From Paenibacillus phytorum (lineage in GTDB: Bacteria > Bacillota > Bacilli > Paenibacillales > NBRC-103111): 64,000 bases of DNA. Both the position numbers and the translations under genes were made by a program. The notes under the pieces were generated by a model. It saw only the letters and a list, made by a program, of their open reading frames with translations, was not told the DNA's origin and did not search any database. This document shows, piece by piece, positions 8,121-17,688 of this stretch; position 1 is the first letter of the stretch; the number at the start of each line of letters is the position of its first letter. The stretch covers positions 372,001-436,000 of the forward strand of contig NZ_WHOA01000241.1 in NCBI RefSeq assembly GCF_013141715.1, given 5' to 3'.

Positions 8121-9375
8121 CAGAGATTATTTGTCCCAGGAAGAGATCGATGCTTTGTTGAGACAGTCATCGGACGATAGTTCAGCCTCTTCTTATAGCG
8201 GGCCTCCTAAAGTTGAAGACTATTTATCTCCCCTAGAACAGGATGCACTTGGTGAAATTGGTAATATCACTTTTGGAAGTGCAGCCACAGCTCTTTCGAC
8301 ACTGCTTGGAAAGAAAGTAGAAATTACGACACCGAAGGTTTCTGTTATTGGTAAAGAGGAATTGGAAGAGCAGTTTCCAAAACCTCATGTAGCGGTTCAT
8401 GTTAATTATGTCGATGGTTTCGATGGTATTAATTTACTTGTAATTAAAACAAAAGATGCCCAAGTCATTGCTGACTTAATGATGGGTGGAGACGGTACAG
8501 GCGGAGATGAAAATCTCAGTGAAATTCATATTAGCGCTGTGCAAGAAGCCATGAATCAAATGATGGGATCTTCGGCTACATCTATGTCTACGATCTTCAA
8601 TCGATTTGTCAATATCTCTCCTCCAGGAATAGACATATTAAATTTGTCGAAAGGAGAAGGAAAACTGCCCGACGAGGACGTATTTATAAAGATATCGTTC
8701 CGACTCACCATTGGCGATCTTATTGATTCTAACATTATGCAATTATTACCTGTTCCGTTCGCCAAAGAAATGGTATCGATTCTCATGGGTGGTGATTCTG
8801 ATTCTTCGATGGAAGCAGCACCTGCTGCTCAAGTAACAGCACCGTCACCAGTACCTGTACAGGAAGCACTTACTCCGCCCCCAGCAGCTCCTGGACCGAT
8901 GTACCAGCAGCAGCAGCCAGTTTATGAACAGCCGATGTATCAACAGCCACCAATGGGACAGCCGATGTATCCACCACAACAGCCTATGTACCCGCCTCAG
9001 CAACCCATGTATCAGCAGCCTCCGGCAGCTTATGGTGGGATGCCGAATCGGAATGTAAATGTTCAACCCGTACAATTCGGAAATTTACAATCAGGTTCGT
9101 TGGGACAGGCTGATGATACAAATCTTAATTTACTACTGGATATACCTCTTAAGGTGACTGTAGAATTAGGCAGGACGCATAAGGTGATTAAAGACATCTT
9201 AGAACTTTCCCAGGGATCGATCATTGAATTGGATAAGCTGGCAGGTGAGCCTGTAGATATCTTAGTAAATAATAAGTTGATTGCCAAAGGCGAAGTTGTC
9301 GTCATCGATGAAAACTTTGGGGTCCGTGTTACAGACATTGTTAACCAGTGGGAACGAATTCAAAAGTTACAATAA
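8110..9375 (+). CDS. fliY: FliY, motor switch protein with CheC-type CheY-P phosphatase domain
   Basis: 421 residues. Order: N-terminal peptide YLSQEEIDALLRQ resembling the FliM CheY-binding motif; CheC-like domain at about 38-225 with two active-site helices, EIGNITFGSAATALSTL and EAMNQMMGSSATSM, both keeping the E-x2-N pair; a proline/glutamine/tyrosine/methionine-rich linker at about 245-315 with repeats such as QQPMYPPQ; and a C-terminal FliN/SpoA domain at about 335-415. FliY is the Gram-positive FliN equivalent and dephosphorylates CheY-P at the motor. The linker is longer and more repetitive than I expect for B. subtilis FliY (about 378 residues). Gene order fliM-fliY-cheY is standard. 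Confidence 0.97.
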   Translation: MTNNRDYLSQEEIDALLRQSSDDSSASSYSGPPKVEDYLSPLEQDALGEIGNITFGSAATALSTLLGKKVEITTPKVSVIGKEELEEQFPKPHVAVHVNYVDGFDGINLLVIKTKDAQVIADLMMGGDGTGGDENLSEIHISAVQEAMNQMMGSSATSMSTIFNRFVNISPPGIDILNLSKGEGKLPDEDVFIKISFRLTIGDLIDSNIMQLLPVPFAKEMVSILMGGDSDSSMEAAPAAQVTAPSPVPVQEALTPPPAAPGPMYQQQQPVYEQPMYQQPPMGQPMYPPQQPMYPPQQPMYQQPPAAYGGMPNRNVNVQPVQFGNLQSGSLGQADDTNLNLLLDIPLKVTVELGRTHKVIKDILELSQGSIIELDKLAGEPVDILVNNKLIAKGEVVVIDENFGVRVTDIVNQWERIQKLQ

Positions 9376-9399
9376 TTTAAATTTAGGGGGATTTTACTC

Positions 9400-9762
9400 A
9401 TGGCTAACCGTATTCTAATTGTTGATGATGCTGCATTTATGAGAATGATGATTCGTGATATTTTATCAAAAAATGGTTATGAGGTTTGTGGAGAAGCGAA
9501 TGATGGTGCTCAAGCCATCGAAAAATACAAGGAATTGAAACCTGATTTAATTACTATGGATATTACGATGCCTGAGATGGATGGTATTCAAGCATTGAAA
9601 GAAATCAAAAAAATTGAACCTACTGCAAAGGTTATTATGTGTTCCGCAATGGGGCAGCAAGCCATGGTTATTGATGCCATTCAAGCAGGGGCAAAAGACT
9701 TTATCGTGAAACCATTTCAAGCAGACCGTGTTATCGAAGCGATTAAAAAGACTCTAGGCTAA
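9400..9762 (+). CDS. cheY: CheY, chemotaxis response regulator
   Basis: 120 residues, a single receiver domain. The acidic pocket is DD at residues 9-10, the phospho-acceptor Asp is D54 in LITMDITMPEMDG, the switch Ser is in VIMCSAMGQQA, and the conserved Lys is in DFIVKPFQ near 104. CheY is phosphorylated by CheA and binds FliM/FliY; in Bacilli CheY-P promotes counter-clockwise rotation. An AGGGGGAT SD precedes the ATG. No output domain is present. It lies between fliY and fliO as in B. subtilis. Confidence 0.98.
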   Translation: MANRILIVDDAAFMRMMIRDILSKNGYEVCGEANDGAQAIEKYKELKPDLITMDITMPEMDGIQALKEIKKIEPTAKVIMCSAMGQQAMVIDAIQAGAKDFIVKPFQADRVIEAIKKTLG

Positions 9763-9810
9763 GCCGTCTACGTTCGGTTGAGTCTTACATAAACCGAAAG
9801 GGTTGTGACT

Positions 9811-10440
9811 ATGAGAAGACTCCAATCGAAACGACTGATTACTGCAATATTAAGTGTAGTCGCAATGTTATATACCAAATCCTTTACCTTTGCTGAAACA
9901 GAGCCGGGGCAAGGTCTTCCAACATCGGAATTTCCGACTACCGACTCGTTTAATTCGTTTGGCATGGTTGTTAAAGTTATTTTCTTTCTTATATTAATTA
10001 TTCTCTTATTCTTTGTGCTTATGAAGTACATAGCTAAGAAAAATAAAGGTACTATGTTCGGGAACTCAATACGTTCTTTAGGTGGAGTTCCCCTCGGGCA
10101 AAATAAATCTATTCAGATTGTTGAAATTGGTCATTCGCTCTTCGTGGTTGGCGTCGGTGAGAACATTCAGTTGTTGGATAAGATCAATGACGCCGATGAA
10201 GTTGCGTATATCTCGGAATTGCTTACTTCTTCTCAGGATGATCGGGTGGGCTTTGGTGCAATAAGCAAATGGATAAGCAAGCTTCCTGTTAGAAAGAAAG
10301 AGATCGAGGAAGAAGTAGAAATTACTTCATCCTTTCAACAAGTATTTCACGATAGGCTGCAGCGAGTATCAAACCGTAATAAAGATGCTCACGAATGGCT
10401 TTCTGATCAAAAACAAACAGATCGGTTGAATGATGAATGA
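9811..10440 (+). CDS. fliO: FliO (FliZ-type), flagellar export apparatus assembly protein
   Basis: 209 residues from ATG 9811; GAAAGGG at 9796-9802 gives 8-nt spacing, whereas the in-frame GTG at 9805 would be only 2 nt away. A signal-like hydrophobic N-terminus (about residues 6-28), then a transmembrane helix at about 52-74 (VIFFLILIILLFFVLMKYI) and a cytoplasmic domain with IRSLGGVPLGQNKSIQIVEI, the FliO core motif. B. subtilis calls this protein FliZ. FliO is a scaffold for FliP ring assembly. A charged C-terminal tail is less conserved. The stop overlaps the fliP start (ATGA). Confidence 0.92.
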   Translation: MRRLQSKRLITAILSVVAMLYTKSFTFAETEPGQGLPTSEFPTTDSFNSFGMVVKVIFFLILIILLFFVLMKYIAKKNKGTMFGNSIRSLGGVPLGQNKSIQIVEIGHSLFVVGVGENIQLLDKINDADEVAYISELLTSSQDDRVGFGAISKWISKLPVRKKEIEEEVEITSSFQQVFHDRLQRVSNRNKDAHEWLSDQKQTDRLNDE

Positions 10441-11210
10441 AAAGAAATAAATTAGTTCTTACGCTTCTGATTGTCATGATTTCAGTGTTCCTCTTATCAC
10501 TGACAGCTTCTGCTGCTGAAACAGTTCCAACCAATCCGATACCTGGGTTAAATGTGAATATTGGGACTAGTGGCACTGCCGGTGGATCTTCTAACACAGT
10601 TACGTTATTGCTCTTATTAACCGTATTAAGTCTTGCACCATCTTTTCTTATTTTAATGACTAGTTTCACAAGAATTGTCATCGTGCTTGGATTCGTTCGA
10701 ACATCACTTGGAACCCAGCAGATGCCGCCTAATCAGGTTTTAATCGGACTAGCTCTGTTTTTAACCTTTTTTATTATGTCTCCTACTTTGGGAGAGGTTA
10801 ATCAGACAGCGCTGCAGCCTTATTTGAAGGGTGAAATTAATCAGACCCAGGCTTATGAGAAAGCATCCTTACCAATGAAGAAGTTTATGTTCAAGCATAC
10901 ACGTCAGAAGGATCTAAAGTTGTTCTTAGACTACACCAAAGCTAAAGCACCTACAGGCGTAGAAGATATACCGATTACTTCATTAGTTCCGGCATACGCA
11001 ATAAGTGAACTGAAATCAGCTTTCCAGATGGGGTTCATGATTTTTATCCCGTTTCTGGTCATAGATATGGTTGTATCCAGTACCTTAATGGCAATGGGAA
11101 TGATGATGTTACCGCCTGTTATGATTTCACTCCCTTTTAAAATTCTACTTTTCATACTTGTAGATGGTTGGTATCTTGTGGTGAGATCATTACTCCTAAG
11201 CTATGGTTGA
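10437..11210 (+). CDS. fliP: FliP, flagellar type III export gate protein
   Basis: 257 residues with an N-terminal signal sequence (LVLTLLIVMISVFLLSLTAS at about 5-24) as is usual for FliP. The family motifs are SFTRIVIVLGFVRTSLGTQQ at about 79-98, FLTFFIMSPT near 108-117, and the C-terminal FMIFIPFLVIDMVVSS and LPPVMISLPFKILLF segments. Four transmembrane helices are expected. Five FliP subunits form the core of the export gate together with FliQ and FliR. The gene is coupled to fliO by overlap and followed 25 nt later by fliQ. Confidence 0.97.
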   Translation: MKRNKLVLTLLIVMISVFLLSLTASAAETVPTNPIPGLNVNIGTSGTAGGSSNTVTLLLLLTVLSLAPSFLILMTSFTRIVIVLGFVRTSLGTQQMPPNQVLIGLALFLTFFIMSPTLGEVNQTALQPYLKGEINQTQAYEKASLPMKKFMFKHTRQKDLKLFLDYTKAKAPTGVEDIPITSLVPAYAISELKSAFQMGFMIFIPFLVIDMVVSSTLMAMGMMMLPPVMISLPFKILLFILVDGWYLVVRSLLLSYG

Positions 11211-11235
11211 GGATCAAGATATCGGAGGTTTCTAA

Positions 11236-11505
11236 ATGGGATCAGAATTTGTAATACGGATTGCTGGTGAGGCTGTTTATACCGTGCTTAAAGCAAGTGC
11301 GCCCATGCTTATTATTGGGCTTGTCGTTGGTCTGATCATAAGTATTTTTCAAGCTACAACGCAGATTCAAGAACAAACACTAGCGTTTGTTCCCAAAATC
11401 GTTGCGGTTCTGCTGTCTATTTTAATATTTGGACCTTGGATTATGAATACACTGGTTGACTTTACCTTTAATTTACTCAACAACCTTTACAAATTCGTTG
11501 GATAG
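11236..11505 (+). CDS. fliQ: FliQ, flagellar type III export gate protein
   Basis: 89 residues with two hydrophobic helices, about 17-38 (LKASAPMLIIGLVVGLIISI) and 50-75 (FVPKIVAVLLSILIFGPWIM). The intervening IFQATTQIQEQTLAFVPKI is the FliQ/EscS hallmark. FliQ helices pack around the FliP5-FliR core of the export gate in the cytoplasmic membrane. The gene lies between fliP and fliR, with an SD-like GGAGG before the ATG. Confidence 0.97.
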   Translation: MGSEFVIRIAGEAVYTVLKASAPMLIIGLVVGLIISIFQATTQIQEQTLAFVPKIVAVLLSILIFGPWIMNTLVDFTFNLLNNLYKFVG

Positions 11506-11508
11506 GTT

Positions 11509-12318
11509 GTGAGCGATATGACATACTTTTTCCAAGTTATCCCTATCTTTCTGCTTATTTTTTGTCGAATTACATCGTTCTTTGTCGTAGTCCCCATTCT
11601 TTCTTCAAGAAATGTTCCAATGATGTTCAAAATCGGTCTATCAGTATTCATCTCGTTAATCATTTTTGCGACTATGGGGTTGGATAAACCCATTCCCATG
11701 GATGGTGAATACATTCTATTGATTATTCGTGAAATGCTTGTTGGCGTTTTACTTGGTTTTCTCGCCTATATCTTTTTTACGGTTGTCCAGACAGCCGGCT
11801 CTTTTATGGATATGCAAATTGGCTTCAGTATGGCGAGTGTGATTGATCCTCTAACGGGAGTCTCAACCCCAATGTTAGGTAACCTTAAATATATGGTCGC
11901 CGTTCTGCTTTTTCTTTCTTTTGATGGGCACCATTATTTGATCAGAGCAATTATTGACAGTTACCGCTGGATACCGCTGGACAATCAACTGTTCTCACGC
12001 ATCTATGATGGACAAATTTCGAATTTCTTGTTTCAATCGCTATCAAAAATGTTTTATCTCTCGTTTCAACTCGCTGCTCCTATCATAGCAGCCCTTTTTT
12101 TGACAGATTTAGGACTAGGGCTCTTAACGAGGGTGGCTCCGCAATTCAATATTTTCGTTATTGGAGCACCTTTGAAAATGATTCTTGGTTTTTTCCTGCT
12201 AGTCATTCTGTTTCCTGAATTAATATCACAATTTCAACATTTATTTGCAACAATTTTTGATTACATGGAGAAGTTGCTTCAACTGATTAGCGGCACACAG
12301 CAACCATCACCTAAGTAG
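11509..12318 (+). CDS. fliR: FliR, flagellar type III export gate protein
   Basis: 269 residues from a GTG at 11509, three nt after the fliQ stop; an ATG at 11518 is an alternative that would remove three residues, and neither has a strong SD, consistent with translational coupling to fliQ. The chain is highly hydrophobic with about six helices. The MDMQIGFSMASVIDPLTG segment at about 102-119 is the FliR signature. A single FliR completes the FliP5-FliQ4-FliR1 gate and resembles a fused FliP-FliQ. flhB begins 10 nt downstream with its own AGGAGGT. Confidence 0.95.
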   Translation: MSDMTYFFQVIPIFLLIFCRITSFFVVVPILSSRNVPMMFKIGLSVFISLIIFATMGLDKPIPMDGEYILLIIREMLVGVLLGFLAYIFFTVVQTAGSFMDMQIGFSMASVIDPLTGVSTPMLGNLKYMVAVLLFLSFDGHHYLIRAIIDSYRWIPLDNQLFSRIYDGQISNFLFQSLSKMFYLSFQLAAPIIAALFLTDLGLGLLTRVAPQFNIFVIGAPLKMILGFFLLVILFPELISQFQHLFATIFDYMEKLLQLISGTQQPSPK

Positions 12319-12328
12319 GAGGTAAGCC

Positions 12329-13423
12329 GTGTCCCAAACATTTCGATTGAAGCTCGATTTACAATGGTTTGCTGGGGAAAAGACGGAACCTGCGACAGCA
12401 AAGAAAAGGCAAGATGCTCGTAAAAAGGGTCAAGTTGCGAAGAGCATGGACCTACCTGCGGCATTTATATTACTCTTTTCATTTCTATCATTCCTCATGT
12501 TCGGTGGTTATATGAAAGAGAAGTTGGTAAACATCTTTCGCAACGTCTATGAGAATCAACTGACGATGGACATTACAGCCGCAAACGTTCAGGTATTATT
12601 CGTAGATTTAGTCCAACAAGGGTTAATCATTTTAGCTCCTATTTTCATCCTTGTAGTTTTAGTAGCCTTTATTGGAAATTATGCACAAATTGGCTTTATG
12701 TTCATTGGCGACCCCCTGATGATGAAGTTTAACAAGATCAATCCGATCGAGGGTTTCAAACGAATTTTTTCACTGCGAACCGTCATGGATTTTCTTAAGT
12801 CGACAATGAAGATGTTAATTATCGGTTATGTCGTGTATACGACATTAATGGGTGAAAAAGCTAAACTGCTAGGTCTTGGCCACGCTCCTCTAGAGAGTAC
12901 ATTTTCATTTATTGCCTCAGTCACGCTAAAACTAGGGATCAAAATTGGAGCGATTTTAATTGTCCTTGCCATTTTTGATTTCATATATCAAAAGTATGAG
13001 TACGAGAAAAGTCTCAAAATGTCCAAACAGGATATCAAGGATGAGTATAAGAAGAGTGAAGGGGATCCACTTATCAAAGGAAAGATCCGTGCGAAGCAGC
13101 GTCAGATGGCCATGCAGCGCATGATGCAAGAAGTCCCCAAAGCAGATGTTATTATTACTAATCCAACCCACTTTGCGGTTGCTTTGAAATATGATTCGAA
13201 CAATATGCAAGCCCCGACAGTTATTGCTAAGGGCGCGGATTATGTTGCTTTAAAGATTAAAGAAGTTGCGAAGAAAAACGGTATTATGACAATGGAAAAT
13301 AAACCGCTTGCTCGAGCGATCTTTGCACAAGTGGAAATTGGTGACTCGATTCCCGCTGAGCTGTTCCAGGCTGTCGCAGAAGTATTGGCTTATGTATATA
13401 AAGTGAAGGGCAAAACGAACTAA
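12329..13423 (+). CDS. flhB: FlhB, export substrate-specificity switch protein
   Basis: 364 residues, GTG start with AGGAGGT near 12316. The N-terminal amphipathic LQWFAGEKTEPATAKKRQDA leads into four transmembrane helices (about 35-205), then a cytoplasmic domain with the autocleavage motif NPTH in IITNPTHFAVALKYD at about 268-282. Autocleavage between Asn and Pro is needed for the switch from hook to filament substrates, driven by FliK. The sequence LYIKEVAKKNG-type C-terminal helix and NKPLARAIFAQVEIGDSIP are present. All standard FlhB features are intact. Confidence 0.97.
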   Translation: MSQTFRLKLDLQWFAGEKTEPATAKKRQDARKKGQVAKSMDLPAAFILLFSFLSFLMFGGYMKEKLVNIFRNVYENQLTMDITAANVQVLFVDLVQQGLIILAPIFILVVLVAFIGNYAQIGFMFIGDPLMMKFNKINPIEGFKRIFSLRTVMDFLKSTMKMLIIGYVVYTTLMGEKAKLLGLGHAPLESTFSFIASVTLKLGIKIGAILIVLAIFDFIYQKYEYEKSLKMSKQDIKDEYKKSEGDPLIKGKIRAKQRQMAMQRMMQEVPKADVIITNPTHFAVALKYDSNNMQAPTVIAKGADYVALKIKEVAKKNGIMTMENKPLARAIFAQVEIGDSIPAELFQAVAEVLAYVYKVKGKTN

Positions 13424-13444
13424 TGAGGAGGGAGGTACAATCAA

Positions 13445-15478
13445 ATGAAGATCAAGGATTTATTGGTTCTTATAGGCATTATCGGTATTGTATTAATGAT
13501 GATTGTACCGGTTCCAATCCCTTTGCTGGATTTTCTTTTAATTATTAATATATCGATTGCCTTAATGATTATTTTGGTTGCTATGAATACAAAAGAAGCT
13601 CTTCAGTTCTCAATCTTCCCATCTTTACTTCTGATTACGACTTTGTTTCGGTTGGCGTTAAACGTCTCAACTACGCGGAACATTTTGTCGCATGCAGAAG
13701 CAGGCGACGTGGTCAGAACTTTTGGTTCTTTCGTTGCTCAAGGCAATATCGTCGTGGGATTCGTCGTGTTTCTCATCCTTGTCTTGGTACAATTCATCGT
13801 AATTACCAAAGGTTCTGAGCGCGTTGCCGAGGTTGCAGCGAGATTTACACTCGATGCGATGCCGGGCAAACAAATGAGTATTGACGCAGATTTGAATGCA
13901 GGTTTAATCAACGAGGTCCAGGCTCGTGAACGTAGACAAAAGATTGAACGAGAAGCTGATTTCTACGGAGCAATGGATGGTGCGAGTAAGTTCGTAAAAG
14001 GGGATGCCATTGCCGGCATCATCATCCTTGTCATCAATTTGATTGGTGGCTTCATTATTGGGATGACTATGAAAGGGATGCCTTTTTCTCAGGCACTTGA
14101 AACATTCTCGATATTAACCATTGGTGATGGACTCGTCAGCCAAATTCCAGCCCTGTTGATTTCAACGGCTGCTGGTATTATCGTAACACGAGCATCATCT
14201 GAAGGTAATTTAGGCCACGATATTACGAAACAATTAACAGCACAACCTAAGCTTCTTTATATTGTTGCCGGGACTCTTATGGTGCTTGGCATATTCACTC
14301 CAATTCATTGGTTCACTACATTCCCGATTGCCGGATTGCTAATTTTCGCAGCATTTAGAATGCAAAAGAATCTAGAGCGCGAAGCGATCAAAGAAGAACA
14401 ATTGGTGGAAGAGCAGCAAATTGAGGAAGTGCGGAGTCCTGAAAGTGTCATTTCCTTGCTACAAGTCGATCCCATTGAGTTTGAATTCGGTTATGGTTTA
14501 ATACCCCTTGCTGATACTCAACAAGGTGGAGATTTATTAGATCGGATTATCTTGATTCGCCGACAGTGTGCGCTTGAGCTTGGGGTTGTCGTACCCGTTA
14601 TTCGCATCCGTGATAATATTCAACTACGGCCGAATGAGTATATCATCAAAATAAAAGGCAATACGGTTGCACGCGGCGAACTACTTCTTAATCACTACCT
14701 AGCTATGAGTCCTGGTATTGATGATGATTCAATAGCAGGTATAGAAACGACTGAGCCAGCCTTTGGATTGCCTGCTATATGGATAGATGAAGTGACCAAA
14801 GAAAGAGCGGAGCTATCTGGCTACACAGTCGTTGATCCTCCTTCCGTAGTGGCTACACATTTAACCGAAATTATTAAGAAACATACACATGAACTTCTGG
14901 GTCGTCAAGAAACCAAAGCACTTATTGAGAATGTTCGCGAGTCTTATCCAGCACTTGTAGATGATCTTATTCCTTCCGTATTGTCAGTTGGGGACGTTCA
15001 GAAGGTGTTGGCAAAGTTACTGCGTGAGAAAATTTCTGTACGTGATTTGGTAACGATTTTGGAAACTCTTGCGGATTATGGCACTTATACAAAGGATCCT
15101 GAAATACTGACTGAATATGTTAGACAATCATTATCGAGACAAATCACTCAACAGTTTACATCTCTAGGTGATTCCTTAAAAGTGATTACGGTTGGTCCTT
15201 CTGTGGAAAAGAAAATTGCCGATTCTGTTCAGCAATCAGATCAAGGAAGTTACTTAGCACTTGACCCATCCTCTTCACAAATCATTTATCATCGCGTCAG
15301 CGAGCAAGTGACTAAATTGATTCAATCCGGACAACAGCCTGTTATTTTAACCTCACCAACAATTCGGATGTATTTAAGACAATTGCTTGAGAGAACTTTG
15401 CAAGATATACCTGTATTATCCTACAGCGAATTAGAGCCTAGCGTTGAAATTCAGAGTATGGGGGTAGTCAATTTATGA
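13445..15478 (+). CDS. flhA: FlhA, flagellar export gate protein
   Basis: 677 residues, normal length. Eight predicted transmembrane helices in residues about 5-310; the conserved cytoplasmic loop contains RFTLDAMPGKQMSIDADLNAG near 137-157, the FHIPEP-family signature with its critical Asp. The C-terminal cytoplasmic domain (about 340-677) docks substrate-chaperone complexes. FlhA converts proton flow into export. GAGGAGGGAGG precedes the ATG. The gene overlaps flhF by 4 nt (ATGA), coupling gate synthesis to the polar/lateral placement GTPase. Confidence 0.98.
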   Translation: MKIKDLLVLIGIIGIVLMMIVPVPIPLLDFLLIINISIALMIILVAMNTKEALQFSIFPSLLLITTLFRLALNVSTTRNILSHAEAGDVVRTFGSFVAQGNIVVGFVVFLILVLVQFIVITKGSERVAEVAARFTLDAMPGKQMSIDADLNAGLINEVQARERRQKIEREADFYGAMDGASKFVKGDAIAGIIILVINLIGGFIIGMTMKGMPFSQALETFSILTIGDGLVSQIPALLISTAAGIIVTRASSEGNLGHDITKQLTAQPKLLYIVAGTLMVLGIFTPIHWFTTFPIAGLLIFAAFRMQKNLEREAIKEEQLVEEQQIEEVRSPESVISLLQVDPIEFEFGYGLIPLADTQQGGDLLDRIILIRRQCALELGVVVPVIRIRDNIQLRPNEYIIKIKGNTVARGELLLNHYLAMSPGIDDDSIAGIETTEPAFGLPAIWIDEVTKERAELSGYTVVDPPSVVATHLTEIIKKHTHELLGRQETKALIENVRESYPALVDDLIPSVLSVGDVQKVLAKLLREKISVRDLVTILETLADYGTYTKDPEILTEYVRQSLSRQITQQFTSLGDSLKVITVGPSVEKKIADSVQQSDQGSYLALDPSSSQIIYHRVSEQVTKLIQSGQQPVILTSPTIRMYLRQLLERTLQDIPVLSYSELEPSVEIQSMGVVNL

Positions 15479-16773
15479 GAGTAAAAAGATATGTTGTCGA
15501 TTCCATGCCGGACGCTTTGCAAAAAATTCGCACGGATTTAGGCAAGGATGCGGTAATCCTCAATACCAAGGAAATTCGCACAGGTGGTTTTCTTGGTCTA
15601 TTCGGTAAAAAAAAGATTGAAGTTATCGCTGCAATTGATGGAGCAAACACGAATTCAGGTGGGGCCGCTCAGCGGTTTGCACCTCAGCCTCAACAACAGA
15701 AAGTCATGAGTCAAGATCAACCTGTAAGAGCCCAAACGCATCTATCCGATTTTCCTGATGTCCCAGATGTGATCGCTCCCATTTCAGCTAAAAAAGTACC
15801 AGTTACCGTTAGCGCAGGAGTTGAGACGCAGCAGGCTTATACATCACAGCAGTCTTACTCACCTGTTTCGGTAAATGCACCTAATAGAGTCAGTCTCAAA
15901 GATGAGCACCTCCTGGAGGAGCTCAAACAAATGAAGGAAATGATGAGAAAGCTTACTCACGCATCCGACGTGTCGAGTCTCCCTGAACCTTTACAGAAGA
16001 TTGAACAACGATTATTTGACCAAGAAGTAGATCCTACGTTAGTTCGTCAAATTTTGGATGAAGTAGTGGCTGATTTTCAGCTTGCAGATGAGCCTGTAAC
16101 GGATGAGTCAGCTCTTCAAGTCGTGCGATCCAAGCTGGGGCAAGTACTACAGTCCAATCGCAGCAAACAAATTTCACCACAAACACGCGTGGTACATTTC
16201 GTAGGTCCAACAGGTGTTGGAAAAACGACAACCATAGCAAAGTTAGCAGCGGAACAAGTGTTGAAGTATCAACGTAAGGTTGGTTTTATTACTTCGGACA
16301 CGTATCGAATTGCGGCAATTGAGCAGTTGAAAACTTATGGAACCATCTTGAATGTACCCCTTGAAGTTGTTTTCTCACCGCAAGATTTAGCGAAAGCATT
16401 TCATAATCTAGAAGAATGTGACGTTATTTTCATGGATACGGCTGGACGCAATTTTCGAAATGAAATGTATGTTTCGGAGCTTAACTCTTTGCTTAAGACA
16501 CAAGGAAATAGTGAGACCATTCTGGTTCTGAGCTTAACAACAAAGTATCGGGACATGAGAGCGATCACGAACAATTTTAATAAGTTTAAGCTAGATAAAG
16601 TATTATTCACTAAGATGGATGAAACAGATTCCTACGGTGCTATTGTAAATGTTGTTCACGAGTTCTCACTGCAGCTTTCGTATGTTACGAACGGTCAAAG
16701 CGTACCCGATGATATTACGGAAATGAATGAGTGGCAAATCATTGATTTGTTATTGGAGGAACCTAGAGCATGA
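15475..16773 (+). CDS. flhF: FlhF, SRP-type GTPase for flagellar placement
   Basis: 432 residues. The N-terminal B domain (about 1-60: MRVKRYVVDSMPDALQKI) is followed by a Gln-rich variable region (about 60-150), an N domain and the G domain. G1 is HFVGPTGVGKTTTIAKLAAE at about 242-261, the DTYRIAAIEQLKTYG motif is near 274-288, G3 is FMDTAGR and G4 is the TKMDE segment. FlhF is the third SRP GTPase after Ffh and FtsY and governs flagellar number and position with FlhG. Overlaps flhA and flhG by ATGA. The Gln-rich linker is variable between species. Confidence 0.96.
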   Translation: MRVKRYVVDSMPDALQKIRTDLGKDAVILNTKEIRTGGFLGLFGKKKIEVIAAIDGANTNSGGAAQRFAPQPQQQKVMSQDQPVRAQTHLSDFPDVPDVIAPISAKKVPVTVSAGVETQQAYTSQQSYSPVSVNAPNRVSLKDEHLLEELKQMKEMMRKLTHASDVSSLPEPLQKIEQRLFDQEVDPTLVRQILDEVVADFQLADEPVTDESALQVVRSKLGQVLQSNRSKQISPQTRVVHFVGPTGVGKTTTIAKLAAEQVLKYQRKVGFITSDTYRIAAIEQLKTYGTILNVPLEVVFSPQDLAKAFHNLEECDVIFMDTAGRNFRNEMYVSELNSLLKTQGNSETILVLSLTTKYRDMRAITNNFNKFKLDKVLFTKMDETDSYGAIVNVVHEFSLQLSYVTNGQSVPDDITEMNEWQIIDLLLEEPRA

Positions 16774-17639
16774 AGGATCAAGCAGAAGGGTTGCGGAACC
16801 TGGTACAGATACAGAATGACAGAGGCACAAAAGCAACCAGGATTATTACCGTGACTAGCGGAAAGGGAGGCGTAGGTAAATCGAATTTTACGCTAAACTT
16901 TGCTTTAACGCTTCAGTCCCAAGGTTATAAGGTTCTTGTTTTTGATGCAGACATTGGGCTTGCCAACATTGATGTGCTGATGGGGATTTCCTCCAAATAC
17001 AATTTGTATCACTTGTTGAAAAAAGAAAAAACGATCTGGGAAATTATCCAGAAAGGCTACAATGATTTAGATTTTATTGCTGGTGGATCTGGATTTAACG
17101 ATTTACTTCGCTTAACCGATGAAGAACTGAACTACTTTGCCGAGCAAGTCATGCAGCTCAACGGGTATGTTGATTTTATCATTTTTGACACTGGGGCCGG
17201 ATTGTCCAAAGAAACGTTGAAATTTATACTTGCCGCCGAAGAGGCCTTTGTTGTCACAACGCCTGAGCCTACGTCCATAACGGATGCTTATGCCATTATA
17301 AAAATGGTTAACTCAATGGGACATGACGTTTCTTTTAAACTTGTTATCAACCGAGTAACCGATGCAAAAGAAGGCAAGCACACGGCCGATAAAATTTCTT
17401 TAGTAGCTAAACAATTTCTGGATATCCAAATCCCTACCTTAGGATTCGTTGACGATGATGCGGCTGTATCTAAGGCGGTTAAAAAACAGATACCTTTTAC
17501 TGTTGCTTTTCCGAATTCGGCAGCATCACGAAGTCTTCAATTATTAGTCGATAATTATTTGAATGGTTATCGAGTAATCGACGCACCAACATCCGGTGTC
17601 AAGGGCTTTTTAAATAAAATGATGAAACTTTTAAAATAG
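16770..17639 (+). CDS. flhG: FlhG (YlxH), MinD-like ATPase controlling flagellar number
   Basis: 289 residues. The N-terminus carries a DQAEGLRNLV-type activating peptide for FlhF (the DQAxxLR motif), then the deviant Walker A SGKGGVGKSNF at about 30-40, VLVFDADIGLANIDVLMG near 54-71, and the switch II FDTGAGLSKETL near 136-147. A C-terminal amphipathic helix (GFLNKMMKLLK) fits membrane binding on ATP-driven dimerisation. FlhG stimulates FlhF GTP hydrolysis and, with FliM/FliY, helps pattern flagella. The overlap with flhF is ATGA; cheB follows after 49 nt. Confidence 0.96.
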   Translation: MKDQAEGLRNLVQIQNDRGTKATRIITVTSGKGGVGKSNFTLNFALTLQSQGYKVLVFDADIGLANIDVLMGISSKYNLYHLLKKEKTIWEIIQKGYNDLDFIAGGSGFNDLLRLTDEELNYFAEQVMQLNGYVDFIIFDTGAGLSKETLKFILAAEEAFVVTTPEPTSITDAYAIIKMVNSMGHDVSFKLVINRVTDAKEGKHTADKISLVAKQFLDIQIPTLGFVDDDAAVSKAVKKQIPFTVAFPNSAASRSLQLLVDNYLNGYRVIDAPTSGVKGFLNKMMKLLK

Positions 17640-17688
17640 GATTTTCGCAAATCGTGTCGAATATGCTCATAAGAGGGAGGGAAGCAGC

